NCBI RefSeq assembly: GCF_965638725.1
Contig: NC_134963.1
Coordinates: 12,862,501 to 12,926,500, forward strand
Source: Aptenodytes patagonicus
Lineage: Eukaryota; Chordata; Aves; Sphenisciformes; Spheniscidae
Length of the DNA: 64,000 bases
Direction: 5' to 3'
Under the pieces are notes generated by a model that saw only the letters and a program-made list of their open reading frames with translations, did not search any database and was not told the DNA's origin. Position 1 is the first letter of the stretch; each line of letters opens with the position of its first letter. Shown here piece after piece: positions 12,701 through 22,304 of the stretch. Position numbers and translations under genes: made by a program.

Positions 12701-13509
12701 TGCCACTTTCCTCCCCGGCGCGGTGTCCTGCCACGGAGGTTTGCGATGGGCTGTGGGAGGGGGGTGGGACGGGGTTGCATTTTTGGGATCTTCACTACGT
12801 AGTTTTGCTGCCTCCTGTAGGTTCCACCCCCAGTCGTACCGGTGGATTTCTGGGCACCACCAGCCCTGGGCCGATGGCAGAGCTTTATGGAGCCGCCAAC
12901 CAGGACTCAGGGGTCAGCAGTTACATCAGCGCTGCCAGTCCAGCCCCGAGCACCGGCTTCGGCCACAGCCTAGGGGTGAGTGTTCCCTGTCGGGCTCTGC
13001 GCAGGGGGAGGAAGATGGAGCGTGGCACGGCCAGGGGAAGGGGCTGCATCTCCACGTGGTGATGGAGGTGAGCAGCAGTGGGCGGTCCCCTTTCAGCCCA
13101 CAGCCTGCTTTCTGGTTAAGAAATAGCACCCGCTTGCAGCATCTGCCATGCCACCGCTGAGCCCCAGGCCGCAGACGGATGGTGCAGGATGCAGCAGTTC
13201 ACTTGGAGCCCGCATCCCTGGGCTCCGCTGGCTCTCCCTGGCCACCACTCAAGGTCCTGGTCTCCGGACTTTTCCCTGATCTGGCCCAGACTTTCCAAGA
13301 GGCCCTGATGCAGTGTTCTGCAGGGTGATGTGCTCTTTAGACCTGCCACCTCCAACTGAAGCCAGCTTGCCCAGCATCTGGGCCAAGACTGAATTTGTTG
13401 TGGTAGTAATTCTCCTTCACTTTTCTTTTGTTTGCTTAAGAGTGGGGTTTTAACTCTTTCTTCACAGGGTCCCTTGATTGCAACAGCTTTTACCAATGGG
13501 TATCACTGA
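3714..13509 (+). CDS. MSI1: Musashi-1 RNA-binding protein, C-terminal 217 residues (5' exons missing)
   Basis: Musashi-1 is a cytoplasmic RNA-binding protein that controls translation of target mRNAs in neural and epithelial progenitors, with two RRMs and a low-complexity C-terminus. Eight coding exons are visible: 3714-3762, 5800-5882, 6524-6641, 8266-8346, 9635-9691, 12627-12695, 12821-12975 and 13468-13509. All have GT/AG borders and keep phase. They encode the second half of RRM2 with the RNP1 motif RGFGFVTF, then the [16 protein letters not shown] linker, a Tyr-rich segment, an eight-Ala run and the C-terminus ending AFTNGYH. Identity to mammalian MSI1 is very high. The segment SHPWTMAPPP known from a human isoform is absent: GTG runs straight into STPSR. 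RRM1 and the start of RRM2 lie before the window. The introns (640-2935 bp, plus ones of 125 and 492 bp) hold nothing else coding. Confidence 0.97.
5800..5882 (+). CDS. MSI1: MSI1 exon: RRM2 RNP1 and helix 2
   Basis: Acceptor TTTCTTCAG and donor GTGAGT flank 83 nt. It completes RNP1 (GFGFVTF) and carries [21 protein letters not shown], ending in phase 0. Confidence 0.96.
6524..6641 (+). CDS. MSI1: MSI1 exon: end of RRM2 and linker
   Basis: Acceptor TTGTGGCAG and donor GTAAGC flank 118 nt. It codes [20 protein letters not shown] and the following Arg/Ser-rich and Met-rich linker to GIGML plus one base. Confidence 0.96.
8266..8346 (+). CDS. MSI1: MSI1 exon: Tyr-rich segment
   Basis: Acceptor TTCCCCCAG and donor GTGAGT flank 81 nt, coding [20 protein letters not shown] and then GYTYQFP, phase 1 at both ends. 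Confidence 0.95.
9635..9691 (+). CDS. MSI1: MSI1 exon: [19 protein letters not shown]
   Basis: A 57-nt phase-preserving exon between ATTTTTAG and GTCAGT. Its codons match mammalian MSI1 exactly. Confidence 0.94.
12627..12695 (+). CDS. MSI1: MSI1 exon: poly-Ala segment
   Basis: A 69-nt exon between TTTTCTAG and GTAACT coding [10 protein letters not shown], eight alanines and VVRGT. The Ala run uses mixed GCN codons, so it is not a simple repeat expansion. Confidence 0.95.
12821..12975 (+). CDS. MSI1: MSI1 exon: Ser/Gly-rich tail
   Basis: A 155-nt exon, acceptor CTCCTGTAG, donor GTGAGT, coding [20 protein letters not shown] through STGFGHSLG. The intron before it is only 125 bp. Confidence 0.95.
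13468..13509 (+). CDS. MSI1: MSI1 last coding exon
   Basis: Acceptor TTCTTCACAG, then [13 protein letters not shown] and TGA at 13507-13509, the conserved vertebrate MSI1 C-terminus. Confidence 0.96.
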   Translation, partial: GPLIATAFTNGYH

Positions 13510-16500
13510 AGCTGGGGACCAAGGAGGCAGGAGGTAAGAGAGCTTCGAACAGGAACGGATAATGAGAGGAGTGAAGTTCTGAGCCGGCCCCTGTGCTTGG
13601 GCTCTCAGCAGGAGCTGTGGATGCCACTGTGAGGCTCGCCGGCCTGACCCAGCCTGCGGGAGGAGTCCTGCGGCCAGCCTGGGGCTCTCTTCTGCACCAG
13701 AGGCTTGGCAGGTTGGGTTTCTACCTTACGCTCCCCAGCCTGGGAGTGCTGTGGAGAGATCGCTTAGTGTCTGGGTGCGAAGGGGGAGGAAATGGGAGCA
13801 CTGACAGAAAGAGGAAAGGTCTGCAGGGTTGGCCAGAATCACAACCCAGTGGTGATCCTGAGAGACAAGCTTGGCTCACCTGTGTGGCTGGGGAAGCCTC
13901 CTCCATGCAACTGGTTGTTCTCACTGCTGCTGAGACCACTGTCTCTGGGGAGCGAGGTTTTTCCTCTCCTGCCTGGGAGAAGGGCAGAAGGAAAATCTGA
14001 GTCTGATCAGTTCTGTTTCTGGTCCTTGGTTGAGCCTGAGAGGGAACTGGTGGATGGTCTCTTTTTGCTTTCCAAACGTGGCTGAAGTTAGCTGGCTTAA
14101 AATTAAAAAACCCCAGCTTTTCAAAAAGGAGGGCAAAAACTTGCGGGGAAGGGTGTCCAGACAGGAGCCCATGGCAGCCCGGTAGGGCTGCACCGAGCTG
14201 AGTGCTGGAGAAACGGCTGGACCCCTCTATGTCACAGGCCTCCCGGGGGCCAGGAGTGCCACAGGTCCAGGCAGGCAGCCTGCACGGCATGCGGAGCCTT
14301 GTTTCCCAGGCCTGCACGTTGCCATTACAGACGGAAGCATCTCTGCCATGCCCCGTCGCTGTGCCAGCGAGATGCAGAGCAAGTCTGTGTTGGGGCAAGT
14401 TCGGGTATCGAGTATTTCTGTCAGATCACACCGGAAGAAAACCCCAAGAGAGAAGCTGTTGGTTGTTCTAGATCCTGTCCCTTCCCTCCCCTGCTGTGTC
14501 CCACAGATTCCCCAGTGACCTAACCGAGGACAGCGGCTGGAGGATCTGGTGAGCCTCGGGGGATGAGCCAAGGTTACCTTTTTCTTGAATCAAACTGCAC
14601 ACTGCCGGCTGGCTGCCAGGCTCCTGCCGCCCTGCCCTGATCTCTCCCTTTGACCAGACCACACTGGACTGAACCCAAGGAGATCATCTCGCTTTCTTAC
14701 TAACCACCGACGGTTTACGCTTCCCCCCTCCCTGCCCCCAGCCCACCGATTCTTCTTTTATTTATTTTATTAGCTGTTAGTTTTATTTTTTTATTTTATT
14801 TTTTTATCTTTTTTTGGGGCTACCCCTTCTTTTTGTTGTTTGCTCTTTCCCGAGCTAGTAGACATATTTTATGAATTGGCTTTGTGATTGTGTTAGGTAG
14901 TTTTTATTGAGGAGTATTTTTATTTGGCTTTGAAACTGTTTTGAATATTTTCAACTCTGTTGTTGTTGTCGTCAGTGTTTTTAAAGCACGGTATGTAACA
15001 AGAATGCAGTTCTGAAGGGAAGAAAGAGACACACAGAGAGCAAAGGCTGAGAGGAACTGATGTATTTCTATTTTTTTTAAAGAAACTGTTTTTAATTGTT
15101 TCTGTTTTGTAAATGTGAGGCTTTGAAAAGCGTGAAACTCCAAGGATCCGAAAACGTTGGACATCGCTATGGAACAAAACAAATGTATATTTTGCTAAGT
15201 GAAAAACACTATCCTTACAGCTGAAAGATTTTTTTTTTCCTAGGTTTAGTTTTACGTGGGGTTTTCTTTTTCCTCCTGTATAATATGTAAATATCGCGAG
15301 CTGAACCTGGCTGCCGCCCGCAGCCTGGCTCCAAGGAGCAGCTCCAGGTCCTGGACTTGGCGCCGCAGTGTGAGCAATACTCTCCAGCAGAATCCTGACA
15401 GGACTCCGTTCTTTTTTTGTACACCTTTTACTGTAAGATTTTAAGACCTCTGATGAGATGAAAGGGGGGGTGGGGGCGGGGGTGAAACGTACCGGCCATC
15501 GGCTGTTTTGCTGAGCGGGTTAAAGCTGCTTCCAATCGCTCGATGTACAGACTCATCACTGGGCTCCGTAGTGCCAGCCTCCGGTTTGGCTTTAGGTAAA
15601 GGGCTTTACCGCCATTGCTTGTCTTGGTTACTTTGAAAGGAATTCACTCTCCAAACACTATCGTTTGTGTCAAGATTTCCTGGGAAAGGGGATCCTCCTC
15701 CGGAGGCGAGGGTGTCGGAAGGGGTGTCGGCCAGGGCCAGGGGGAGATTTGGGTGGTCGTTCTCTGAAGGGCAGGGCGCTGGGTTGGGGAGTCATTAACG
15801 GGGGAGAAAAGCATTAGGGTGGTGATTTGGGGGCGGGTTAAGGGCTTCTCAGGGATTATATGAATTATAGAATTGCAGCTTCCCGTTTGCTTTACTCTGT
15901 GTTCTGAAGACTGTGGGAATTTGTCTGTTGTCCTGTGCGGGGTGATCTGGTCCCTTCTCCAGAACCTGCCGAGGCTTCCCCTGGTGTGGTCCAGGCCCCT
16001 GCTAACAGGCACTCTGCCAGGGGAAGCCTCCAGCAGGAGTACACGGGGCAGGTTTGGGTCTGGATTTCAGTGAACCAAAGACCTTGTTAAGGGGGGTGAT
16101 TAAGCCTTTTATTAAGATGCAGCCAAACTCTTTTCCCAGGGAAATAACAGCTTCATCTTAAGTTTTAAAAATCATTCCCTCTCTTCCCCCAAACTGAGCC
16201 CCTGTAAGGGAGGGGGGCATTTAGAAAAGGACTGGGAGGGCCACGATGCCCACAGGGCCCTTCTCTTCCGTCCCTCCCCCGTCTGCCGGAGCTTGTCCTG
16301 ACCTGGGCGATGCGTTTGGAGAGTTCTGTTTAGGTAAGAGGGTACTTAACAGATAGTACTGAAAACACAAAGCAATAATTTTTGTTACTGAGACAAGAGT
16401 CTGTATGTCTGTTTTTTTAAATATTTCCTAATTAAAGAAAAGCTGCATTTTATTGGGTTTATTTTTATTCTATATACTTCAAGTTTGGGTCTGCGGACAG

Positions 16501-16663
16501 CGCTTTCCTCCCTCTTGGTATATGCGCTGAACTGCTTCCGTGCCCCCTCCAGACATCCAAGGCCAGCTGTGCTGCTGCTGGGCTGTGATTCACTCTCTGG
16601 CCAGTGCTGCCACTGCCTGGAGGCTGGGGCTCCGGTTTCAGGGTGGGCATTTTTTTTAAAAGA

Positions 16664-16669
16664 AATAAA
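16664..16669 (+). terminator. AATAAA polyadenylation signal, MSI1 (proximal)
   Basis: AATAAA about 3.1 kb after the MSI1 stop and followed by T-rich sequence. A second AATAAA is at 16761-16766; either could be used. Confidence 0.6.
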
Positions 16670-16760
16670 GCTGTGTTTTTAAGCCAGTAAGTTATTACAC
16701 TCCGATGTTTGTTCTCTCCACACCTGTAACCCTTTTTCCAGATTTCAGTTTTAAATTCCT

Positions 16761-16766
16761 AATAAA
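16761..16766 (+). terminator. AATAAA polyadenylation signal, MSI1 (distal)
   Basis: A second AATAAA 97 nt downstream of the first, followed by a TG-rich stretch typical of a downstream element. Confidence 0.55.
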
Positions 16767-16789
16767 TTATTTGAAAACTGTCCTTCTCT

Positions 16790-19153
16790 GTCATTATTTG
16801 GAGGTGGGAGATTTTCAAATGGAGATTTCGGGTGAACTTGGACCTGGCAGGAGTCGCATCCTGCCATTAGGATAAAAGTCCCAGGCAGGGCTCTGACTCT
16901 GTGTCCTGCTCCCAGCCCTTGGCAGCGGCCCAGTTTATAATGTGAGGCAGATCTGGTTTTAGTAGAGATCGTGTCTCTTCTCTACGTTACAGAGGTTTTG
17001 TATAGATATTTGTAGGTTCAAGAAAGGAGGAGATAGTGTGGTGCTTAGAAGTTTGGCTCAGATGCTCTGGATTCAATGACTATGGTGGACCAAGGAGGTG
17101 AGATCTAAGAAAGTAAAATGTAGAGATTGGAAGGGAAGAAAAGTCCTTAACAGACAACACTACAAGAGAAAGGTAAATTATAACGGTGTAAAATAGGGTG
17201 GGGAGCCCTGTGCAGCAGCTCTTAATTATAGAGAATTCTTAAAAATAACCTAAGGCTCAAGCCTGTAAGTTTAGGAATCAGCTGCAAGTCAGGATGTTCT
17301 CACAAGCATACGGGGGACCAGCGGCTTTGTATACAGCACAGGTTGGGGGAAACCAAAAATAGCATTGGTGGAAAAATCTTTACCCTGCTGGGATTTTTCT
17401 CATGAGGCACTCTTGTAATGCTCACATGCTCGCTTTCCCACATTTGGTGATCCTCTTGTTGAGTTAAAATGTATGAAATCCAAGATACGACAGTATTTTT
17501 GTGACTTAAAAAAGCCAGTTTATTGGAAGTTTTCTTGGCAACATCAGACATTGAGAAATGAGGAAAAAGGAACCACAGAGTCTTAAGGTTCACAGGTAAG
17601 AGAACAGAGAAATAATTTAAAAAAAAGAGTAAAGGTGGCCAAAGTGGCAAAGGAGAAAGAGAACACTTAAATGGATATTGAAGGGAAAGTCAGCTGATTG
17701 ATCTGTGTGCAAAAGATTAAATCCTTGTTTCTGAACTAACTGTGGTACAGACTGTCCTTTACATCAGCCTTTAATGTTCCTTCAATGTTCTCACTATTGG
17801 GACACAAGAATCTTGAATCTGTAACTCAGATTCAAGAGTCTGGCTTTAGCTAACCTGCGAGTGGGGAATCCCAGAGAATCGGAGAGCTTGTGAGAGAGCA
17901 GAAAAGTCGGAATGGTTCTGGTTGTTCATCAGCATGTCTACCGTTAACGAGATGTCCTATGGATATGGATATACATCCTATGGATACTATGGGCACCCTG
18001 GCATAGTTTCAGCCACTATGAGGGGGAAGATGTCCTCATCGTCCCTTATAGAAACATGCATTTGAACCTACTGAAGGGCACTGAACCCCCAGCTTCCTGA
18101 ATAAGCACTCTGGTATATTAGGCTGTTGCGGAAAGGTGGGCTTTGCCTCTTCGTCTGCTCTTAAAAACTGAAGGCTTGCTTGGTGCTTTAGAAATAAATG
18201 CAGACTCTATCAGCTGAGCAGTCTAGGATCTATACCTTGAGTGTGTAAAAATGCCAAACCTGTAGCCCTGACAGTGTTAGAGCCTCTGGGGTCTGAATAT
18301 GAGTGCAGTATTTTGGACTTACCCCTGGCTGACTCCAGGAAGCTTTTTCTTACCCATTTTTTGATCTTATTTCAAGGCTCCCAACTCGCCTCATGCCTTG
18401 CCACAGAGAACCAAAGGGCCTAACTGGGTTCTGCTTTGGTGCTGGAGAATGAGAAACTGCTGTCTCTGAGCTACTGAAGTCTGCTGCGTGTGTGGAAACT
18501 TCCAAGCCCAGTTAATTTCCAGTGTAACTCCCTTAAGGTCATGTAAAAACAGACACTCTTCCTTGTTTAAGCCAGATACAGAGGCTTTCCAGGTTGCTTG
18601 GCTCCTGTTTCTTGCCTAGTAGTACCTATTCCTCCTGTATGGTTTCAAAGTGAAAAACAGCTTGAATTTTTTTCAGTTCAGCTCATGCCAAATGGTCATT
18701 TGGGGTGAGTGGACGACCTGTGCCTTATTCTCTGAATCAGGCCAGGAGAATCCATGGAGATACAGGATTAATGATAAGTGGGATACCGTAAAAGGAGGAT
18801 GCCAGTATTAGTAGGATGGATATTAGTGTGCCACCAGTTTCCAATGTAACTACCACACTGCTACCATTTTTTAAAAAATGTCCAGATCTTTCAGGCTGGC
18901 TTCTAATAGAAGCATTAAAAATAATTTAATAGCAAATATCTAGAGAGTAAATATTTGCCTTCCTGGCTTTCCGATTTAACTCCACTGGCCTTCAGCTGGA
19001 CATGTCACAACTTGCTGACCACAGCCTCCGATGGAAGAATTCTGCATTTAGTAACATAAATACTGGCTTGTTTATCTCAAACCCATGTCAAGGTGAGCTT
19101 GTCGTATAAAAAGCCATGTTTTCTTTAGCACCAGTCTGTCAAGTCCTCCAAGA
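16790..19153. other. Intergenic, MSI1 to PLA2G1B
   Basis: AT-richer sequence with only short, unconvincing open frames on either strand. I see no exon-like splice pairs with protein-like translation and no repeat family I can name. The PLA2G1B promoter must lie near its end; no clear TATA box was identified with confidence. Confidence 0.6.
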
Positions 19154-19187
19154 ATGAAGTCCCTGGCCCCGCTTTTCCTGCTCTCTG
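19154..19187 (+). CDS. PLA2G1B: PLA2G1B exon 1: signal peptide start
   Basis: ATG AAG TCC opens [11 protein letters not shown] and one base; donor GTATGA follows. It is joined in phase to 19270 to give a Val that continues the hydrophobic signal. Confidence 0.9.
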
Positions 19188-21046
19188 GTATGAGGTGGCA
19201 CTCACCCTGCCCCAGCACCTCTAGACAGGTAACACCATGCCTAACTCTAACCTTTGCATCTCTTCTCAGTGGGCGCAGCCAGCACAGCTGTCTCACCCTG
19301 GGCCGTGTGGGAGTTTCGCAGGATGATCAAATGCACTATGCCGGACAGCCATCCTCTGCTGGAATTTGCTGACTACGGCTGCTACTGCGGCTTGGGAGGC
19401 AGTGGGACACCAGTGGATGAGCTTGACAGGTTTACAAGACTCTGCTTTTACAAACCTCTTTCCTTGCCTGTGCTTTCATAGTTCTGCACGCCAGCTTCAT
19501 CTCAGCTGGCCCTGCCTATAGATGTTCACAAAACTCTCCAGCTGCTGTGAATGAAGCTTTCTTTCAAAGACCGATTCAAGGGAAAAAGGTTGTGTAGTAT
19601 CACACCTTGATGCCTTATTACTAAGATAAAATATAATCCCAACAACTCTCTTTTCTCTTCTGTGGCAGCTAGACTGCACTCACTCCAGCATTTTTTTTTG
19701 CAGCAGTGCTGTGCCAGCAGCGCGGACGCAGCTCTGAGCACACACTGCCCAGTGCACGACCATCAACACGTGCAGGGCTGAGCTGCAAAACGCTAAGAAG
19801 TGGCTTGGGCAGTTTAGAGATCACACAAGACTGATAGCCAAGACGCGGTGGATTGTGTCAGCTGTTAGCTCTTCAGCTACCAGGCACTGACGGGGAGCGT
19901 AGGGTAAATGCTGTCTTTTGCTTTCCCTGTGCCCAATAGGTAACTCTGTGAAGATGCTCCGGTAAGTACATGTGTACCAGACACCTCTTGGACCATGAGC
20001 TAGCAGAAACGGGTCCCTTTGAGGTCCTTCGTGTCTGCCCTCTTACCACTGGGTATCTTTTTTTTGTTCAGTGCCTTGTCAAAGCAATACTAGTGTATTT
20101 ACGTGTCTTACAGGTCAGCTGAGCTTGCATTTCTGGTATTTTCTGACCTTTTCCTCCTTGTTTCCCAGGTGCTGTCAAGTACATGACGGCTGCTACTCGC
20201 AGGCAAAGGAACAACCATCATGCAGATATCTTCTGGACAATCCCTACACAGAGTGGTACAAGTTCAGCTGCTCCAGTGGGCAGATTACGTGTAACAGTAC
20301 GTCCACTTCCACATCACTCCTCTTCAAACATTACTCCAGTCTCTCTTCTGAAGGAACTGGGCTGCATTACACTCCATGCTTCTGTGGCAGGGAGGCGCAG
20401 CGCAAGTCCCTGCCGGGGGGCCTGGTTGTTAGAAATGGGGCACCTCACATAGGCACCAGAGTGAATATTCTCCATGTACCACACAATTTAAAGTTTATGG
20501 AAGATATATGATATCACAGTACGTAGGGAAGCCTGTCCCCTCTTCAGGGGATTGCGTCCCTGTGGTACTTTTCTGGAAGTCCATTAATGGCAGTACTTAA
20601 GAGAGCAGCATGCTGATTGGGGAGAGTTACACAGCTTCTGCCAGACATCTCGAATGTAATGGTGGAGCTCTTACAGGGCTCTGGAATGGAGATACATAGC
20701 AGATATGCTGGCAAACAGAACTGCAGGGAAGGAAGGAGCAAGGAGATTGCTGGGCCAGAGCATGCAGCTTTGAGGCCAGAGGGTTAGCGGGGAGAAGCAC
20801 ATACACCCCCAAAATGATGGCAGCAGTGGAACGGCTACGCCCTGGCAGCAGAAATGCCTGTCCGAGTCACTGCCATGCCTGGTGAAGGAGCTGCAGGGTC
20901 TAACTGCTCTTGCTCTCTCTTCCAGGCAAGAACAACAAGTGCGATATGTTCATCTGCAACTGCGACCGCGCTGCTGCCATGTGCTTCGCCAAGGCGCCCT
21001 ACAATCCCAAGTACAAGAGGCTAGACACCAAGAAATACTGCAACTA

Positions 21047-21047
<1 letters not shown>
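19154..21047 (+). CDS. PLA2G1B: Group IB pancreatic phospholipase A2, 147 residues
   Basis: A secreted digestive enzyme that hydrolyses the sn-2 acyl bond of phospholipids in a Ca2+-dependent way. Exons are 19154-19187, 19270-19429, 20169-20296 and 20926-21047, all GT/AG and in phase, giving 147 residues against 148 in human. Visible features: signal peptide [18 protein letters not shown], Ca2+ loop [11 protein letters not shown], active-site CCQVHDGCY with the catalytic His-Asp, the second Asp in CNCDRAAA, and C-terminal DTKKYCN. The cysteines fit the seven-disulfide group IB pattern. One oddity is at the propeptide junction, where mammals have SPR before AVW: here it is SPW, so the tryptic cleavage Arg is missing. 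The polyadenylation signal is at 21143-21148. Confidence 0.97.
19270..19429 (+). CDS. PLA2G1B: PLA2G1B exon 2: propeptide, N-helix and Ca2+ loop
   Basis: 160 nt after TCTTCTCAG. It carries [16 protein letters not shown] and the Ca2+-binding loop [18 protein letters not shown], and ends two bases into the Arg before CCQVHD. Confidence 0.96.
20169..20296 (+). CDS. PLA2G1B: PLA2G1B exon 3: catalytic His-Asp
   Basis: 128 nt after TTTCCCAG. It codes [20 protein letters not shown], then [20 protein letters not shown] and CN, with donor GTACGT. Confidence 0.96.
20926..21047 (+). CDS. PLA2G1B: PLA2G1B exon 4: CDRAAA and C-terminus
   Basis: Acceptor TCTTCCAG, then [20 protein letters not shown] onward to KKYCN and TAG at 21045-21047. 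Confidence 0.96.

Positions 21048-21095
<48 letters not shown>
21048..21095 (+). repeat. (TCG)16 microsatellite directly after the PLA2G1B stop
   Basis: Sixteen perfect TCG units begin on the base after TAG, in the 3' UTR. This ACG/CGT class is among the rarest trinucleotide repeats in vertebrates because each unit holds a CpG. All units are undecayed, which suggests a recent expansion or lack of methylation next to the CpG island that starts about 150 bp on. Confidence 0.97.
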
Positions 21096-21097
<2 letters not shown>

Positions 21098-21142
21098 CTC
21101 CTGCCCCTCAGGGCGGTAACAGATCTGCAGCGGCCTGTCACT

Positions 21143-21148
21143 AATAAA
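21143..21148 (+). terminator. AATAAA polyadenylation signal, PLA2G1B
   Basis: AATAAA 96 nt after the PLA2G1B stop, just before the next CpG island. Confidence 0.85.
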
Positions 21149-21159
21149 CGCCTTGCAAC

Positions 21160-21560
21160 GCCCCCGCGCCTCCCGCCTCCTCCCTGCGCCGCGCTGAGGG
21201 GAATGGCGGGCGGGCGGCGAGGGGGGACCAGGGTGGGAGGGGAGGAGAGGCCCCGCCCCCTCTGCCAACGGTCCATTGTGGCGCGTGCGGCGTCCCCGCC
21301 ACCGCGTTCTTTGATTGGCCCCTGGAAGCGGCGGGGGCGGGGGCCGGGAGGGGACGGCCGGGCGGCGGGGGCGCGAGGCCGCGAGCAGGTGCGCCCCGGG
21401 GGGCAGCCCCGCCCCTCCCTGCCCTTAGGGCGCGGTCCCGCCCGCTCCCCTCAGGTGCCCGTGGTGTGAGGCAGGCTGTGGGGCAGATTGCTCCCTCCTG
21501 GGTCGCCTCACGGCGGCCCTTCCGGCCCTGCTACCCTCCCTCACCCTCCCGGTGAGCGTG
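21160..21560 (+). promoter_or_regulatory. CpG-island promoter and likely first exon of the uncharacterised gene
   Basis: GC-rich stretch with an inverted CCAAT (ATTGG at 21314-21318) and several GC boxes. Donor-like sites follow GCAG at 21388, CAG at 21453 and CCCG at 21551 (GTGAGC, the strongest). A 5' UTR exon ending at one of these and joined to 21980 or 22035 fits. The frame stays open upstream of the ATG at 22059 as far as 22017, so a coding first exon is not excluded. Confidence 0.6.
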
Positions 21561-22058
21561 GAGGGGAGGCGCTGCTCCTCCTCGGGCTGCTCACACGTTG
21601 GCTAAGGCGCAGCTGCCCCTCTTGTGGGTGCATATCCCTTGGGGCATGGCCGCGTGAGGGGCTTGAGCCATTTGGCTGTTTGTTGCTCCGAGACCCATAT
21701 GTGCTTACCCTAGGGAGGCTGCCTCCTGCCTAGCACTGTTCCTGGTCCGGAGCTGTAGGGGAAGAGGTAACGTTGGCCTGGAAGTCAGGGGAGGGCAGGG
21801 AGCCCCTCTGAGGGGACAGTATCTGCCCTGGTTTTCCTGTCCTGACGAGGTCCTGCACCAAGCTTCTGCCCAGACTTGGTGCTGTCACGCTACAGAGGCA
21901 GTTTTACTGGCAGAGGCTCTCAGGAGGGTGTTGGTGAGCTGCTGTGGTAGGGCCTGCACATGTCCCTGTTTGCTGACAGGGCAGGAGGAAGGCCCTGGTT
22001 CATCACCTGAAAATAGCTCTCTTGCCTCCACCAGCTGGAGGAGAGCATACAGCCTGCT

Positions 22059-22304
22059 ATGTCATCTTCGATCAGGTACCGAATGGAGATCTTGGATGAG
22101 TTTGATGATGAGTATCCCCTCAGTATATCATTTTGCAAGCTGATTTCCTTAGAGGACTTTGAGGAGCAGTCTTTGTCCTACACTCAGCAATGCCTGTGTG
22201 AACTGTACTCAAACATGGAGCAGAACCCAAGGATCTGCGAGAGGGCTCTGAGAAAGCAGAAACAGATGGAGAAGGAAGAAGCTGGCTTGATATCTTATTT
22301 GAAG
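22059..22304 (+). CDS. Uncharacterised gene, coding exon 1 (residues 1-82)
   Basis: ATG at 22059 opens [20 protein letters not shown]; a second Met follows at residue 9. Donor AAG|GTACTT. The acceptor is either CTCCACCAG at 22034 or TTGCTGACAG near 21980. With the former the frame is open upstream of the Met (LEESIQPA), so the true start could be in an earlier exon. Confidence 0.7.

Larger units (their letters stand above)
13510..16770 (+). other. MSI1: MSI1 3' UTR region, with probable UTR intron 13534-14506
   Basis: A strong donor (GAG|GTAAGAG at 13533/13534) lies 24 nt after the stop, and a good acceptor (polypyrimidine then CCACAG at 14506) follows, so the 3' UTR is probably spliced. The junction is under 50 nt from the stop, so it should not trigger nonsense-mediated decay. 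The remainder is T-rich (14750-15250). Polyadenylation signals AATAAA stand at 16664-16669 and 16761-16766. Confidence 0.65.

Noticed and set aside
21044-21276. Poly-Asp or poly-Val protein from the TCG tract
   Set aside because: These are readings of the microsatellite in other frames. The tract is in the PLA2G1B 3' UTR.
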